64,000 nt of DNA from CAVVPY01 sp963750295 (GCA_963750295.1 CAVVPY010000001.1:620001-684000); one strand, 5' to 3'. Numbered from the stretch's first letter, positions 33,981 to 42,921 are shown. Translations and numbers: made by a program. Notes: a model not told the origin generated them from the sequence alone.

Positions 33981-34774
33981 CGGCGCTGTCCGACGCGCTG
34001 GCCAAGGCCAAGGCCGACGGCCGGGCAGCACTGATCGGGTACCTGCCGGTCGGGTACCCCTCGGTGGACGGCTCGATCGAGGCGATGCGCGCGCTCGTCG
34101 CGGGTGGCTGCGACGTGGTCGAGGTCGGCGTCCCGTACAGCGACCCGGTGATGGACGGCCCGACCATCCAGGCTGCGACCGAGCATGCGGTCCGGGCCGG
34201 TGTCGGCATGGCCGACGCGTTGCGCGCGGTGGCCGCGGTCGTCGACGCCGGTGCTGCGGCGGTCACGATGGGCTACTGGAACCAGGTGGAGCGTTACGGC
34301 GTCGACCGCTTCGCTGCCGAACTGGCGGCGGCCGGCGGGTCGGGCGCGATCACTCCTGACCTGATCCCCGACGAAGCCGGGGACTGGCTGGCGGCCACCG
34401 ACACCTACGGCCTGGACCGGATCTTCCTCGTAGCGCCTTCGTCCACGAGCCTGCGCCTCGCCTCGACCGCCGCGGCCTGTCGCGGGTTCGTCTACGCGAG
34501 CGCCGTGATGGGGGTGACCGGTGCGCGTACCAGCGTGGGTAGCGCCGCGGCCGCGCTGGTCGGGCGGGTCCGTGCTGTCGCCGCCGACATCCCCGTCTGC
34601 GTCGGCCTCGGTGTCTCGACCGGCGAGCAGGCCGCGCAGGTGGCCGGCTTCGCCGACGGCGTCATCGTGGGGTCGGCACTGGTTCGTTGCCTGCTCGACC
34701 ACTCCGGCGCCGCCGGGACGCAGGCCGTCCGCGAGCTCGCTGGTGAACTCGCGGACGGTGTCCGTCGGGGCTGA
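33977..34774 (+). CDS. trpA: Tryptophan synthase alpha chain
   Basis: Cleaves indole-3-glycerol phosphate to indole, which is channelled to TrpB. 265 residues. YLPVGYPSVDGS, then the catalytic Glu and Asp in VVEVGVPYSDPVMDGPTIQ, ITPDLIPDEAGDW, FLVAPSSTSLRLA, VYASAVMGVTGART and VGLGVSTGEQAAQVAGFADGVIVGSALV are typical. GTG start overlaps trpB. The stop codon lies inside a hairpin shared with the convergent lysozyme gene. Confidence 0.95.
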   Translation: MTALSDALAKAKADGRAALIGYLPVGYPSVDGSIEAMRALVAGGCDVVEVGVPYSDPVMDGPTIQAATEHAVRAGVGMADALRAVAAVVDAGAAAVTMGYWNQVERYGVDRFAAELAAAGGSGAITPDLIPDEAGDWLAATDTYGLDRIFLVAPSSTSLRLASTAAACRGFVYASAVMGVTGARTSVGSAAAALVGRVRAVAADIPVCVGLGVSTGEQAAQVAGFADGVIVGSALVRCLLDHSGAAGTQAVRELAGELADGVRRG

Positions 34775-34792
34775 CGAGGGCCGTCGTCAGCC
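34769..34792. terminator. Bidirectional hairpin covering both stop codons of trpA and the GH25 gene
   Basis: GGCTGACGA (34769-34777) and TCGTCAGCC (34784-34792) make a perfect 9-bp stem with a 6-nt loop. The trpA TGA is in one arm and the lysozyme TGA in the other. Being symmetrical it can end both converging transcripts. Confidence 0.65.
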
Positions 34793-35545
34793 GCTGGCGA
34801 GTGCCTGCAGCCGGTCGTAGGCGCCGTTGAACTGGTCCTGGTCACCCGGGAAGGTTCCGGAGTCCGCGTACTGCCAGAACGTGTAGTAGCTCCACCCGGC
34901 GGGCAATGTCCCGGCCGAGGAGGCGTAGCGGGCGATCCACAGCGGGCTGTTCGACGCGAACGCCGAGGAGTTGCCCGTGCAGGTCGTCCACCAGTCGGTG
35001 GTCGAGTAGATCGTCGGGTAGCGACTGGTGCGGGCGTGGTACTCGTTGCTGAAGGCCTGGATCCACGACACCATCGACGATTGCGACAAGCCATAACAGG
35101 TTGCCCCGTACGGGTTGTACTCGATGTCGAGCGCGCCGGGCAGCGTCTTGCCGTCAGCGGACCAGCCGCCGCCGTGATCGACGAAGTAGTCGGCCTGCGC
35201 GGTGCCGCTGGAGTTGCCCGGCAGCGCGAAGTGGTAGGCGCCGCGGATCATCCCCACGTTGTAGGAGCCGTTGTACTGCTGGGCGAAGTACGGGTTGGTG
35301 TAGCTGGTGCCCTCGGTCGCCTTGACGTAGGCGAAACGGGCCCCGTTGGCGTAGGCCGTGCTCCAGTCGACATTGCCCTGGTAGCTCGAGACGTCCATGC
35401 CGTACACGACGCCGACGGCGCGTGCGGGCGCGGCCAGGCCGAGGGCCAGCACGATGCCGGTGAGCGCCGCGCCGATGGTCGCCCGCCACCGGGTTGGCCG
35501 GGCTTTGAGCGTTGCGTGCGTTGCGGTGTTCGGTTTCGTCCCCAT
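34787..35545 (-). CDS. Secreted GH25 lysozyme (N-acetylmuramidase)
   Basis: Cleaves the glycan strand of peptidoglycan outside the cell. 252 residues: a basic N-region, hydrophobic core and A-x-A site (about residues 15-42) make a signal peptide. The GH25 domain follows with GMDVSSYQGNVDW (first catalytic Asp), FAYVKATEGTSYTNPYF, GAYHFALPG, LDIEYNPYG (catalytic Asp-x-Glu) and YFWQY-like YTFWQYADSG. An ATG at 35587 would add residues ahead of the signal peptide and is not used. The upstream 35546-35620 region is AT-richer and probably holds its promoter. Confidence 0.9.
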   Translation of the reverse strand: MGTKPNTATHATLKARPTRWRATIGAALTGIVLALGLAAPARAVGVVYGMDVSSYQGNVDWSTAYANGARFAYVKATEGTSYTNPYFAQQYNGSYNVGMIRGAYHFALPGNSSGTAQADYFVDHGGGWSADGKTLPGALDIEYNPYGATCYGLSQSSMVSWIQAFSNEYHARTSRYPTIYSTTDWWTTCTGNSSAFASNSPLWIARYASSAGTLPAGWSYYTFWQYADSGTFPGDQDQFNGAYDRLQALASG

Positions 35546-35623
35546 GACTCGACCGTGGCACCGTTCGAATAACACAATCAAGGGCAAAACCGCACATACC
35601 AGATTAAACCTCGCGTGGGTCGG

Positions 35624-36640
35624 CTAACGGCCCGCGTCCACCAGGTGCGGGATGACCAGCAGCTTGCCGGTGCTGTGCCGGCCCTCGAGATCGCGGTAGG
35701 CGTCAGCCACCGCGTCGAGCCGATACCGCCCGCCGACGGCGATGCGCAGCGTCCGGTCCGCGATCGCCGACAGCACCTCGCCGGAGCGCCAGAGCAGCTC
35801 GTCGCGATCAGCGAGGTAGTGACCCAGCGTCGGCCGGGTCAGGAACAACGATCCGCCCGAGTTGAGCCGCTGCGGGTCGACCGGGGGCACCGCGCCGCTC
35901 GCCGCTCCGAACAGCACCAGCGTGCCTCGGCGCCGCAGCGACGCCAGCGAGGCGTCGAACGTGGCGCGGCCGACTCCGTCGTACGCGACGTGGACGCCAC
36001 CACCGGAGGCGTCGCGGACCGCGGTGGCCAGCTCGTCGGTGCCGGCCAGCTCGTCGTAGCGAAGGACGTGGTCGGCACCGACCGACCGTGCGATCTCGGC
36101 CTTCTCGGCGCTCCCGACGGTCGCGATCACGGACGCGCCGCGGGACTTGGCGAGTTGGACGAGCAGCTGCCCGACCCCGCCCGCGGCCGCATGGACGAGC
36201 ACCTGATCGTCCTCGACGACGCGGTAGGTCGAGCTCACCAGATAGTGCGCCGTCATCCCCTGCAGCATCGCCGCGCACGCGATGTCGGGCGGGACGCCGT
36301 CGGGTACCGGGACCAGGCGCTCGGCAGCGACCACGGTGGCGGTCGCGAGCGCGCCGTTCCCCGCGGCCGCGGTCGCGACCAGGTCGCCGGGGGCCAGCTC
36401 AAGCACGCCCGGGCCGACGGCGGCGACCCGGCCGGCGCACTCCTCACCGAGCACGAACGGGACCGGGCCGGGATAGACCCCTTCCCGCTTGTACACGTCG
36501 ATGAAGTTGATTCCGGCTGCGTCGACCTCGACGACGACCTCGCCCGGACCGGGCTCGGGACGTGGCCGACGGTGTACCTCGAGAACCTCGCGACCGCCGT
36601 GTGCTGTGACCACGACGGCGCGTACCTCATCGCTACCCAT
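35624..36640 (-). CDS. NADPH:quinone oxidoreductase (MDR family)
   Basis: A zinc-free medium-chain dehydrogenase reducing quinones or enals with NADPH, cytoplasmic. 338 residues: an N-terminal GroES-like domain with GINFIDVYKREGVYPGPVPFVLGEECAG and a Rossmann domain with VLVHAAAGGVGQLLVQLAKSRGA. The FIDVY and EGVYP patterns are those of the QOR1 group. ATG 36640 is supported by TACGGT 7 nt upstream on its strand (leaderless). A GTG nine bases earlier is less likely. It is divergent from lgt across only 31 bp. Confidence 0.88.
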   Translation of the reverse strand: MGSDEVRAVVVTAHGGREVLEVHRRPRPEPGPGEVVVEVDAAGINFIDVYKREGVYPGPVPFVLGEECAGRVAAVGPGVLELAPGDLVATAAAGNGALATATVVAAERLVPVPDGVPPDIACAAMLQGMTAHYLVSSTYRVVEDDQVLVHAAAGGVGQLLVQLAKSRGASVIATVGSAEKAEIARSVGADHVLRYDELAGTDELATAVRDASGGGVHVAYDGVGRATFDASLASLRRRGTLVLFGAASGAVPPVDPQRLNSGGSLFLTRPTLGHYLADRDELLWRSGEVLSAIADRTLRIAVGGRYRLDAVADAYRDLEGRHSTGKLLVIPHLVDAGR

Positions 36641-36671
36641 GGGTTCCACCGTAGGCAGCTAACGTGAACCC
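36641..36671. promoter_or_regulatory. Divergent leaderless promoter pair in 31 bp
   Basis: The plus strand holds TAACGT (36660-36665), 6 nt before the lgt GTG. The minus strand holds TACGGT (36653-36648), 7 nt before the oxidoreductase ATG. The two -10 hexamers are 6 bp apart, back to back, within an imperfect palindrome whose ends are GGGTTC and GAACCC. Confidence 0.6.
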
Positions 36672-37613
36672 GTGCATCCCCTTGCCTACCTGCCCAGCCC
36701 TACGCAGAGCGTGTGGCATCTCGGCCCGATCCCCATTCGGGCCTACGCCCTGTGCATCGTGCTCGGCATCGTCGTCGCGCTGTGGCTGACGGCACGCCGG
36801 TTCCGGGCGCGTGGGGGCACGAGCGAGGACGTGTGGGACGTGTCGGGGTGGGCGATCGTCCTCGGCATCGTCGGCGGCCGGCTCTACCACGTGCTGTCCG
36901 ATCCCGAGCTGTACTTCGGCTCGGGCAAGCACCCCATCGACGCGCTGAAGATCTGGGACGGCGGGCTGGGGATCTGGGGGGCGATCGCGCTCGGCGCAGT
37001 CGGTGCCTGGATCGGCTGTCGCCGCAAGAACATCTCGCTGCGCGTCTTCGCCGATGCGGCCGTGCCCGGTGTCGTCCTCGCGCAGGGCATCGGCCGGTGG
37101 GGTAACTGGTTCAACAACGAGCTCTACGGCGGCGCGACCAGCGTGCCGTGGAAACTGCAGATCCACGACCTCGCGGTGTCCTCCGGCCTGGCCCGACCGT
37201 GCACCTTCGGCGACGTCGGCGCGTCGGTGTGCGGTTTCTACCAGCCGACCTTCCTCTACGAGTCGCTGTGGGACATCGCGCTCGCCGTCGCGCTGATCGT
37301 CCTGGATCGACGACTGCGGCTCGGTCGCGGGAACGTCATGGCGCTCTACGCCATGGGGTACACGCTCGGCCGGGTGTGGATCGAAGCGCTGCGCACCGAC
37401 CACGCGAACCACATCCTGGGCCTTCGGCTCAACATCTGGACGTCGATCATCGTGTTCGCCGGCGCGCTGGCATGGTTCGTAGCGCACGGCGGGTTCCGGG
37501 CCGAACGCGAGGCCTCGCCCTACCTCGGTGCGCGGGCGCGCACCGACGACACCGCCGCACCCGACGACGAAGAAACCGAGAAGGTGGACGTCGATGGCCG
37601 ACGCGACGAATGA
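36672..37613 (+). CDS. lgt: Prolipoprotein diacylglyceryl transferase
   Basis: Adds diacylglycerol to the lipobox Cys of prolipoproteins, before LspA acts. 313 residues, seven hydrophobic segments. IPIRAYALCIVLGIVVALWL, DVSGWAIVLGIVGGRLYHVL, WDGGLGIWGA and GRWGNWFNNELYGG (the Lgt signature with the essential Arg and Asn) are clear, with the FLYESLWD pattern later. The acidic tail after about 290 is variable. GTG start with a leaderless -10. It overlaps the VIT1-type gene by 20 nt. Confidence 0.95.
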   Translation: MHPLAYLPSPTQSVWHLGPIPIRAYALCIVLGIVVALWLTARRFRARGGTSEDVWDVSGWAIVLGIVGGRLYHVLSDPELYFGSGKHPIDALKIWDGGLGIWGAIALGAVGAWIGCRRKNISLRVFADAAVPGVVLAQGIGRWGNWFNNELYGGATSVPWKLQIHDLAVSSGLARPCTFGDVGASVCGFYQPTFLYESLWDIALAVALIVLDRRLRLGRGNVMALYAMGYTLGRVWIEALRTDHANHILGLRLNIWTSIIVFAGALAWFVAHGGFRAEREASPYLGARARTDDTAAPDDEETEKVDVDGRRDE

Positions 37614-38343
37614 GCTGATCGACCCGCCCGACCTGCCCGAACCGCGCAGCGCCGAGATCCACCACGAGCACCGGGACGTCACCGGTGGCTGGTTGCGCCC
37701 GACGGTGTTCGGGATGATGGACGGCCTGGTGTCGAACTTCGCGCTGATCGTCGGCTTCGCCGGCGGCCGCGCCGAGCCGCGGACCGTCGCGCTCGCAGGC
37801 CTGGCCGGGCTGGTCGCGGGCGCGTTCTCGATGGCCACCGGTGAGTACATCTCGGTACAGAGCCAGAACGAGTCCACCTCGGCCGAACTGCAGATCGAGC
37901 GCCGGGAACTTCGCATCAACGCCGCGGCCGAGCAGGAGGAACTGGCGCAGTCCTACATCGCGCGCGGTGTCGATGCCGACGTCGCACGCCTGTTCGCCGG
38001 CCAGATCTCGCGGGACCCCGTCCAGGCGCTTCTCGTGCACGCGCAGGAGGAACTCGGCATCGACCCGACCCAGCTGCCCCGTCCGCGAACGGCGGCGCTG
38101 TCGTCCTTCCTCGCGTTCAGCGTCGGTGCATTCATCCCGCTGCTGCCGTACGTGCTCGGCGCCACCTCGGTGTTGGTCTCGACCGTCCTCGCCGTGGTGG
38201 CGCTGTTCGGCACCGGTGCGCTGACCGCGCGGTTCACCGTGCGCGGGTGGGCGTTCTCAGGTGCGCGCCAGTTGCTGTTCGGCGCCATCGCGGCCGCGGT
38301 GACCTACGGCATCGGCTCGCTGTTCCACGTCGCGGGCGCCTGA
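37594..38343 (+). CDS. VIT1/CCC1 family iron/manganese transporter
   Basis: A 249-residue membrane protein. HRDVTGGWLRPTVFGMMDGLVSNFALIVGFAGG in the first segment, MATGEYISVQSQNE and the amphipathic cytoplasmic domain (about 85-165) between the second and third segments match VIT1/CCC1 carriers. These move Fe2+ or Mn2+ across membranes; direction in bacteria is usually thought to be efflux. Three hydrophobic segments close the protein. It overlaps the lgt end, implying coupled expression. Confidence 0.88.
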   Translation: MADATNELIDPPDLPEPRSAEIHHEHRDVTGGWLRPTVFGMMDGLVSNFALIVGFAGGRAEPRTVALAGLAGLVAGAFSMATGEYISVQSQNESTSAELQIERRELRINAAAEQEELAQSYIARGVDADVARLFAGQISRDPVQALLVHAQEELGIDPTQLPRPRTAALSSFLAFSVGAFIPLLPYVLGATSVLVSTVLAVVALFGTGALTARFTVRGWAFSGARQLLFGAIAAAVTYGIGSLFHVAGA

Positions 38344-38362
38344 CCGCACCGGGGTCTTGTCA

Positions 38363-38378
38363 GACCGACCGGTCGGTC
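38363..38378. promoter_or_regulatory. Palindromic operator, probable TetR site
   Basis: GACCGACCGGTCGGTC is a perfect 16-bp palindrome ending 2 bp before the -10 of the acyl-CoA operon. It has the form of TetR-family operators, and a TetR regulator is the third gene of the operon, so autoregulation is likely. Confidence 0.65.
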
Positions 38379-38380
38379 GG

Positions 38381-38386
38381 TAGGGT
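38381..38386 (+). promoter_or_regulatory. -10 element (TAGGGT) of the acyl-CoA operon
   Basis: TAGGGT is 7 nt upstream of the ATG at 38394, indicating a leaderless transcript. A repressor on the adjacent palindrome would block polymerase directly. Confidence 0.6.
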
Positions 38387-38393
38387 CCGCTGC

Positions 38394-39419
38394 ATGGCGC
38401 AGTTGCCCGGACTCGACCTGGACGCGCTCACCCGTTGGCTGGACACCGAACATCGCGGCCTGCGCGCGGGCGAGCTGTCCGGCTCGGTGGTGGCAGGCGG
38501 CAAGTCGAACCTGACCTACCGCGTGACCGACGGCACGACGACCTGGGCGCTGCGCCGGCCGCCGCTGGCACACGTGCTGCCGACCGCGCACGACATGGTC
38601 CGCGAGTACCGGGTGATCAGCGCGCTGGAGCCGACCGCGGTGCCCGTCGCCACCGCGGTCGCCCTGTGTACCGACCCCGCCGTGCTGGGTGCGCAGTTCT
38701 ATCTCATGTCCTTCGTCGACGGCCTCGTCCTCGACGACCCCGAGGCAGTCGCGCGGCTGGATCGGGCGTCGGCACGCCGGTGCACCGAGCAGTTGATCGA
38801 CACGCTGGTCGACCTGCACGCCGTGGACCCGGCCGCCGTCGGGCTGGCCGACTTCGGGCGCCCGGACGGCTTTCTGGCCCGCCAGGTGCGGCGCTGGCAC
38901 CAGCAATGGCAAGCTTCCGAGACCGAGCCGCGCGAGGATCTGGCGCGGTTGGTCACGCGGCTCACCGAGAGCGTGCCCGAGCAGTCACCGGCGGGAGTCG
39001 TCCACGGTGACTACCGGCTCACGAACGTCATGTTCCGCACGGATCTGAGCGGGATCGCCGCGGTTGTCGACTGGGAGATGGCCACCATCGGTGACCCGCT
39101 GACCGACGTCGGCCTGCTCGTCGTCTACCAGACGCTGTCGGCGGACGGGGACTTCGTGATGCCGCGGATGTCCGCCGACGACGGGTTCCTGACGTCGGCG
39201 GAGATGGTCCGGCGCTACGGCGCGGGCTCGGGGCGCGACCTCGACCGGCTCGCCTGGTACGTCGGCCTGGGCTACTTCAAACTCGCCGTCGTGGCTGAAG
39301 GCATCCACCACCGCTACCTGCAGGGCAAGACCGTCGGCGACGGTTTCGCGCACTTCGGGCCGGCCGTGCCGCAGTTGCTCGCCACGGCCTTGCAAACGCT
39401 CGACTCGATGACGGTTTAG
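38394..39419 (+). CDS. Aminoglycoside-phosphotransferase-like kinase (ACAD10/11 type)
   Basis: A 341-residue APH-fold protein. AGGKSNLTYRVTDGTTTWALRRPP is the nucleotide-binding lobe; HGDYRLTNVMF holds the catalytic Asp and VVDWEMATIGDPLTDVGLL the metal-binding Asp. Next to an acyl-CoA dehydrogenase this matches the two halves of ACAD10/ACAD11, which phosphorylate and then process 4-hydroxyacyl-CoAs; that role is inferred. First gene of a six-gene run. Confidence 0.85.
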   Translation: MAQLPGLDLDALTRWLDTEHRGLRAGELSGSVVAGGKSNLTYRVTDGTTTWALRRPPLAHVLPTAHDMVREYRVISALEPTAVPVATAVALCTDPAVLGAQFYLMSFVDGLVLDDPEAVARLDRASARRCTEQLIDTLVDLHAVDPAAVGLADFGRPDGFLARQVRRWHQQWQASETEPREDLARLVTRLTESVPEQSPAGVVHGDYRLTNVMFRTDLSGIAAVVDWEMATIGDPLTDVGLLVVYQTLSADGDFVMPRMSADDGFLTSAEMVRRYGAGSGRDLDRLAWYVGLGYFKLAVVAEGIHHRYLQGKTVGDGFAHFGPAVPQLLATALQTLDSMTV

Positions 39420-39429
39420 ACAGGACGAG

Positions 39430-40647
39430 ATGGACTTTCGGCACAGTGAGCGGTCCGCGGCCCTGCAGGAGCAGGTTCGGGCATTCCTCGACGAGCACAT
39501 CTACCCGGCCGAGCACACGTTCGAGCAGCAGGCTGCTGCCAACCGGGCCGCCGGCGAACCGTTCCGCACGCCCGACGTCCTGGCGGGACTGAAGGAAACG
39601 GCGCAACAGCAAGGACTCTGGAACCTGTTCCTGCCCGACGAGCGGCACGGAGCCGGGCTGTCCGTCCTCGATTACGCGCCGATCGCCGAGCTGTCCGGAC
39701 GGTCGGCCGCGATCGCGCCCGAGGCGATGAACTGCTCGGCGCCGGACACCGGGAACATGGAACTGCTCGCGATGTTTGCGACCGACGAGCAGGCCACCAC
39801 GTGGCTGCACCCGTTGCTGCGCGGCGAGATCCGCTCGTGCTTCTCGATGACCGAACCCGCGGTCGCGTCCTCGGACGCCACCAACATCTCGACCACGCTC
39901 ACCCCCGACGGCGGCGACTTCGTGCTCAAGGGTCGCAAGTGGTGGTCGACCGGGGCGCTGCGTCCCGAATGCAAGGTGTCGATCGTCATGGGAGTCAGCG
40001 ACCCCGACGCCGAGCGGTACGCGCGGCATTCGATGATCCTCGTCCCGTTGGACACCCCGGGGCTGACGGTCGAGCGCTCGACCAGCGTGTTCGGCTACGA
40101 CGACGGTCCGCACGGCGGGCACGGGATGATCAATTTCGAGGACGTGCGCGTCCCGGCCGCGAACCTGCTCGGCCCGCGGGGTGGCGGGTTCATGATGGCG
40201 CAGGCCAGGCTCGGTCCGGGCCGCATCCACCACTGCATGCGGTGCATCGGGATGGCCGAACGGGCGCTGGAGCTGATGTGCGCGCGCGTGAGTGCGCGCA
40301 CCGCGTTCGGTCAACCGATCGCCAGGCAGGGCGTCGTCCAGGAGTGGATCGCCGAGTCGCGGATCGCGATCAACCAGGCCCGGCTGCTCGTGCTCAACGC
40401 AGCGTGGCTGATCGACACCGTCGGCGCGAAGCACGCGCGCACCGAAATCGCAGCGATCAAGGTCGCCGCGCCGCGCGCTGCGTCCTTCGTCCTGGACCGG
40501 GCGATCCAGGCCCATGGTGCCGCCGGCGTGTCCGGTGACACCCCGCTGGCCGAGATGTGGGCGGGGCTGCGCACGCTGCATCTCGCCGACGGGCCCGACG
40601 AGGTGCACCTGCGGTCGATCGCCCGCGAGGAACTGCGCCCGCGTTGA
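39430..40647 (+). CDS. Acyl-CoA dehydrogenase
   Basis: FAD enzyme of the ACAD superfamily, 405 residues: N-terminal helical domain with LFLPDERHGAGLSVLDYAPI, middle beta domain with CFSMTEPAVASSDATNI and WWSTGA, and C-terminal helices with ARTAFGQPIARQGVVQEWIAESRIAINQARLLVL and QAHGAAGVSGDTPLAEMWAGLRTL. The last pattern is that of the ACAD10/11 subgroup, agreeing with the adjacent kinase-like gene. Its chain-length preference is unknown. The stop overlaps the TTG start of the TetR gene. Confidence 0.9.
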   Translation: MDFRHSERSAALQEQVRAFLDEHIYPAEHTFEQQAAANRAAGEPFRTPDVLAGLKETAQQQGLWNLFLPDERHGAGLSVLDYAPIAELSGRSAAIAPEAMNCSAPDTGNMELLAMFATDEQATTWLHPLLRGEIRSCFSMTEPAVASSDATNISTTLTPDGGDFVLKGRKWWSTGALRPECKVSIVMGVSDPDAERYARHSMILVPLDTPGLTVERSTSVFGYDDGPHGGHGMINFEDVRVPAANLLGPRGGGFMMAQARLGPGRIHHCMRCIGMAERALELMCARVSARTAFGQPIARQGVVQEWIAESRIAINQARLLVLNAAWLIDTVGAKHARTEIAAIKVAAPRAASFVLDRAIQAHGAAGVSGDTPLAEMWAGLRTLHLADGPDEVHLRSIAREELRPR

Positions 40648-41213
40648 GCGCCACCAAGGACCGGGTCCTGGACGCAGCGGTCGACCTGTTCGCCGAGCAC
40701 GGCTACGACGGGACGAGCGTGGCGCAGGTGATCGCCCGGGCCGGACTCACCAAGGGCGGCTTCTACCACCACTTCGCGAGCAAGGAAGCACTGCTGTTCG
40801 AGGTGTACGGCGACCTGATCGCCCGCCAACTAGAGGCGATGGAGGCGATCCTGGCCCGGCGGCTGCCGCCCGCTGACACCTTGCGGGCCCTGATCGTCGA
40901 CCTGGTCGAGTCGACCGCGGCCAGTTCCCGCCGCGCCCTGGTGTTCTGGCGTGAGCAGAACCGTCTCGGCGACGCGCGCACGGCCGACTACCGCGCGGCC
41001 CGCCGCCGCTACCACGACGCGGTGCGCAAACTGGTCCGCCAAGGACAGGCGTCCGGGGCCTTCGCCCGGGTGGCGTCCGCCGACACGGTGACGTTCACGA
41101 TCTTCGGCGTCATCAACGAACTGCCGCTCTGGTACCGGCCGGCCGGGCGCAAGCGACCGGCCCAGATCGGCACCGAACTGGCCGACTTCGTCCTCGCAGC
41201 ATTGGAGAAATGA
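40644..41213 (+). CDS. TetR-family repressor (TTG start)
   Basis: A 189-residue regulator. The N-terminal helix-turn-helix reads RVLDAAVDLFAEHGYDGTSVAQVIARAGLTKGGFYHHFASKEALL, a strong TetR match; the C-terminal ligand domain is unspecific. TTG at 40644 overlaps the dehydrogenase TGA and begins exactly where the family N-terminus is expected; no ATG or GTG fits. It likely binds the palindrome at 38363-38378 and responds to an acyl-CoA or related ligand (inference). Confidence 0.88.
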   Translation: MSATKDRVLDAAVDLFAEHGYDGTSVAQVIARAGLTKGGFYHHFASKEALLFEVYGDLIARQLEAMEAILARRLPPADTLRALIVDLVESTAASSRRALVFWREQNRLGDARTADYRAARRRYHDAVRKLVRQGQASGAFARVASADTVTFTIFGVINELPLWYRPAGRKRPAQIGTELADFVLAALEK

Positions 41214-42175
41214 TGGGTTGGGGTCTGACCGTTCCGCAGCTCGGTTTGCCGTTGCCTGCGCACGCCGAGCTCGTGCGCAAGCTGCCCGAGTGGGGATACA
41301 CCGACATCTGGTCGGCCGAGACGAGCGGCACCGACGCGTTCACGCCGCTCGCGCTGGCCTCGGTGTGGGAACCGACGTTGCGCCTCGGCACGGCGATCGT
41401 CCCCGCGTTCACCCGCGGCCCGGCGTTGATCGCGATGTCGGCCGCGTCGCTGGCTGCCGCGGCACCGGGCCGGTTCGTCCTCGGCCTCGGTACGTCGAGC
41501 CCGGTGATCGTGAACAACTGGAACGGGATCGAGTTCGACCGGCCCTACCAGCGCACTCGCGACGTGCTGCGGATCGTCAAGCAGGCGCTCGCCGGCGAGC
41601 GCGTCGACGGGCAGTTCGACACGGTGCGGATCGCACGCTTCAAACTCGAGCAGGCACCGGCCGAACCGCCGCCGGTCATGCTCGCCGCGTTGCGCCCGCA
41701 GATGCTCAGGCTGGCCGGGCGCGAGGCCGACGGCGCCATCCTGAACTGGCTGGCACCGCACGACGTCGCCCAGTGCCTGGACGCGATCGGGACGCCCACC
41801 GAGACGGTGGCCCGCATCTTCGTCTGCCCCACCGAGGACGCGACCTACGCGCGGACGCTGGCACGGATGCTGATCTCGACCTACCTCACGGTTCCCGCGT
41901 ACGCGGCCTTCCACGACTGGCTGGGCCGCGCCGAGTCGCTGCGGCCGATGCACGAGGCGTGGGCGGCCGGCGACCGGAAGGGCGCGGGCGCGGCGATCCC
42001 GCAGGACGTGGTCGACGATCTCGTCGTCCACGGTTCGCCTGAGATCTGTCGCGAGCGGGTGCGGGCTTACGCCGACGCCGGTATCGGGACGCCGGTGATC
42101 GCCATGCTGCCCACCCCGCAGACCGCGACGGCCGAGGGGATCGCTGACGCGGTCCGGCGGATGGGGCCCGGCTGA
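41210..42175 (+). CDS. F420-dependent LLM-class oxidoreductase
   Basis: A 321-residue luciferase-like (beta/alpha)8 protein. GWGLTVPQLGLPLPAHAELVRKLPEWGYTDIWSAETSG opens the fold, followed by RLGTAIVPAFTRGPALIAMSAASLAAAAPGRFVLGLGTSSPVIV and VMLAALRPQMLRLAGREADGAILNW. The LLM class uses F420 or FMN; F420 is common in this phylum. The substrate is unknown. ATG overlaps the TetR stop and the stop overlaps the next SDR gene. Confidence 0.87.
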   Translation: MMGWGLTVPQLGLPLPAHAELVRKLPEWGYTDIWSAETSGTDAFTPLALASVWEPTLRLGTAIVPAFTRGPALIAMSAASLAAAAPGRFVLGLGTSSPVIVNNWNGIEFDRPYQRTRDVLRIVKQALAGERVDGQFDTVRIARFKLEQAPAEPPPVMLAALRPQMLRLAGREADGAILNWLAPHDVAQCLDAIGTPTETVARIFVCPTEDATYARTLARMLISTYLTVPAYAAFHDWLGRAESLRPMHEAWAAGDRKGAGAAIPQDVVDDLVVHGSPEICRERVRAYADAGIGTPVIAMLPTPQTATAEGIADAVRRMGPG

Positions 42176-42921
42176 TGGACGTCCGCGACAAGGTGGTCGT
42201 GGTCACCGGCGGTGGCAGCGGCATCGGTGCAGCGCTCGTCGCCCGCTTCGCAACCGACGGTGCCGCGCACGTCGTCAGCGTCGACCGACTGGACGGGGAC
42301 GGCGTGACCGTCTGCGACGTGACCGACGCGAGCGCGGTGCAGCGCCTGGTCGACTCCGTGCTCGCCGAGCACGGCCGGATCGACCTGTTCTGCAGCAACG
42401 CCGGGATCACGACCGGACTCGGGGTCGAGGACGAGGACGGCCGCTGGCAGGCCGCATTCGAGGTGAACGTGATGGCACACGTGTACGCGGCGCGGGCCGT
42501 CCTGCCCTCGATGCTCGAGCGCGGCAGCGGCTACCTGCTCAACACCGCGTCCGCGGCAGGGCTGCTCACGTCCCCCGGGGACGCCCCGTATGCAGTGACC
42601 AAGCACGGCGCGGTCGCCTTTGCCGAGTGGCTCGCGGTCACCTACGGCGGGCGTGGCATCGGCGTGAGCGTGCTGTGCCCGCTCGGCGTGGCGACCCCGC
42701 TGCTGATGGAACCGCTCGAGGCGGGCAACGCCGGTGCCCGCGCCGTGGCGGCGTCCGGGCCCATCGTGACGACCGATCACGTCGCCGATGTGGTCGTCGC
42801 GGGCCTGGCAGCAGGGACCTTCCTGATCCTGCCCCACCCGGAGGTCGGTACGTTCTGGGCACAGAAGGCCACCGATCCGGACCGCTGGCTCGCCGGCGTC
42901 CGCAGACTCATCACTCGCTGA
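42175..42921 (+). CDS. Short-chain dehydrogenase/reductase
   Basis: A 248-residue classical SDR. The cofactor motif TGGGSGIG lies at 10-17, NAG near 80, catalytic Ser in LNTASAAGLL and Tyr-x3-Lys in YAVTKHG near 141-145. It probably oxidises or reduces a hydroxyacyl or alcohol intermediate of the same operon; the substrate is not predictable. ATG overlaps the LLM stop. Confidence 0.87.
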   Translation: MDVRDKVVVVTGGGSGIGAALVARFATDGAAHVVSVDRLDGDGVTVCDVTDASAVQRLVDSVLAEHGRIDLFCSNAGITTGLGVEDEDGRWQAAFEVNVMAHVYAARAVLPSMLERGSGYLLNTASAAGLLTSPGDAPYAVTKHGAVAFAEWLAVTYGGRGIGVSVLCPLGVATPLLMEPLEAGNAGARAVAASGPIVTTDHVADVVVAGLAAGTFLILPHPEVGTFWAQKATDPDRWLAGVRRLITR

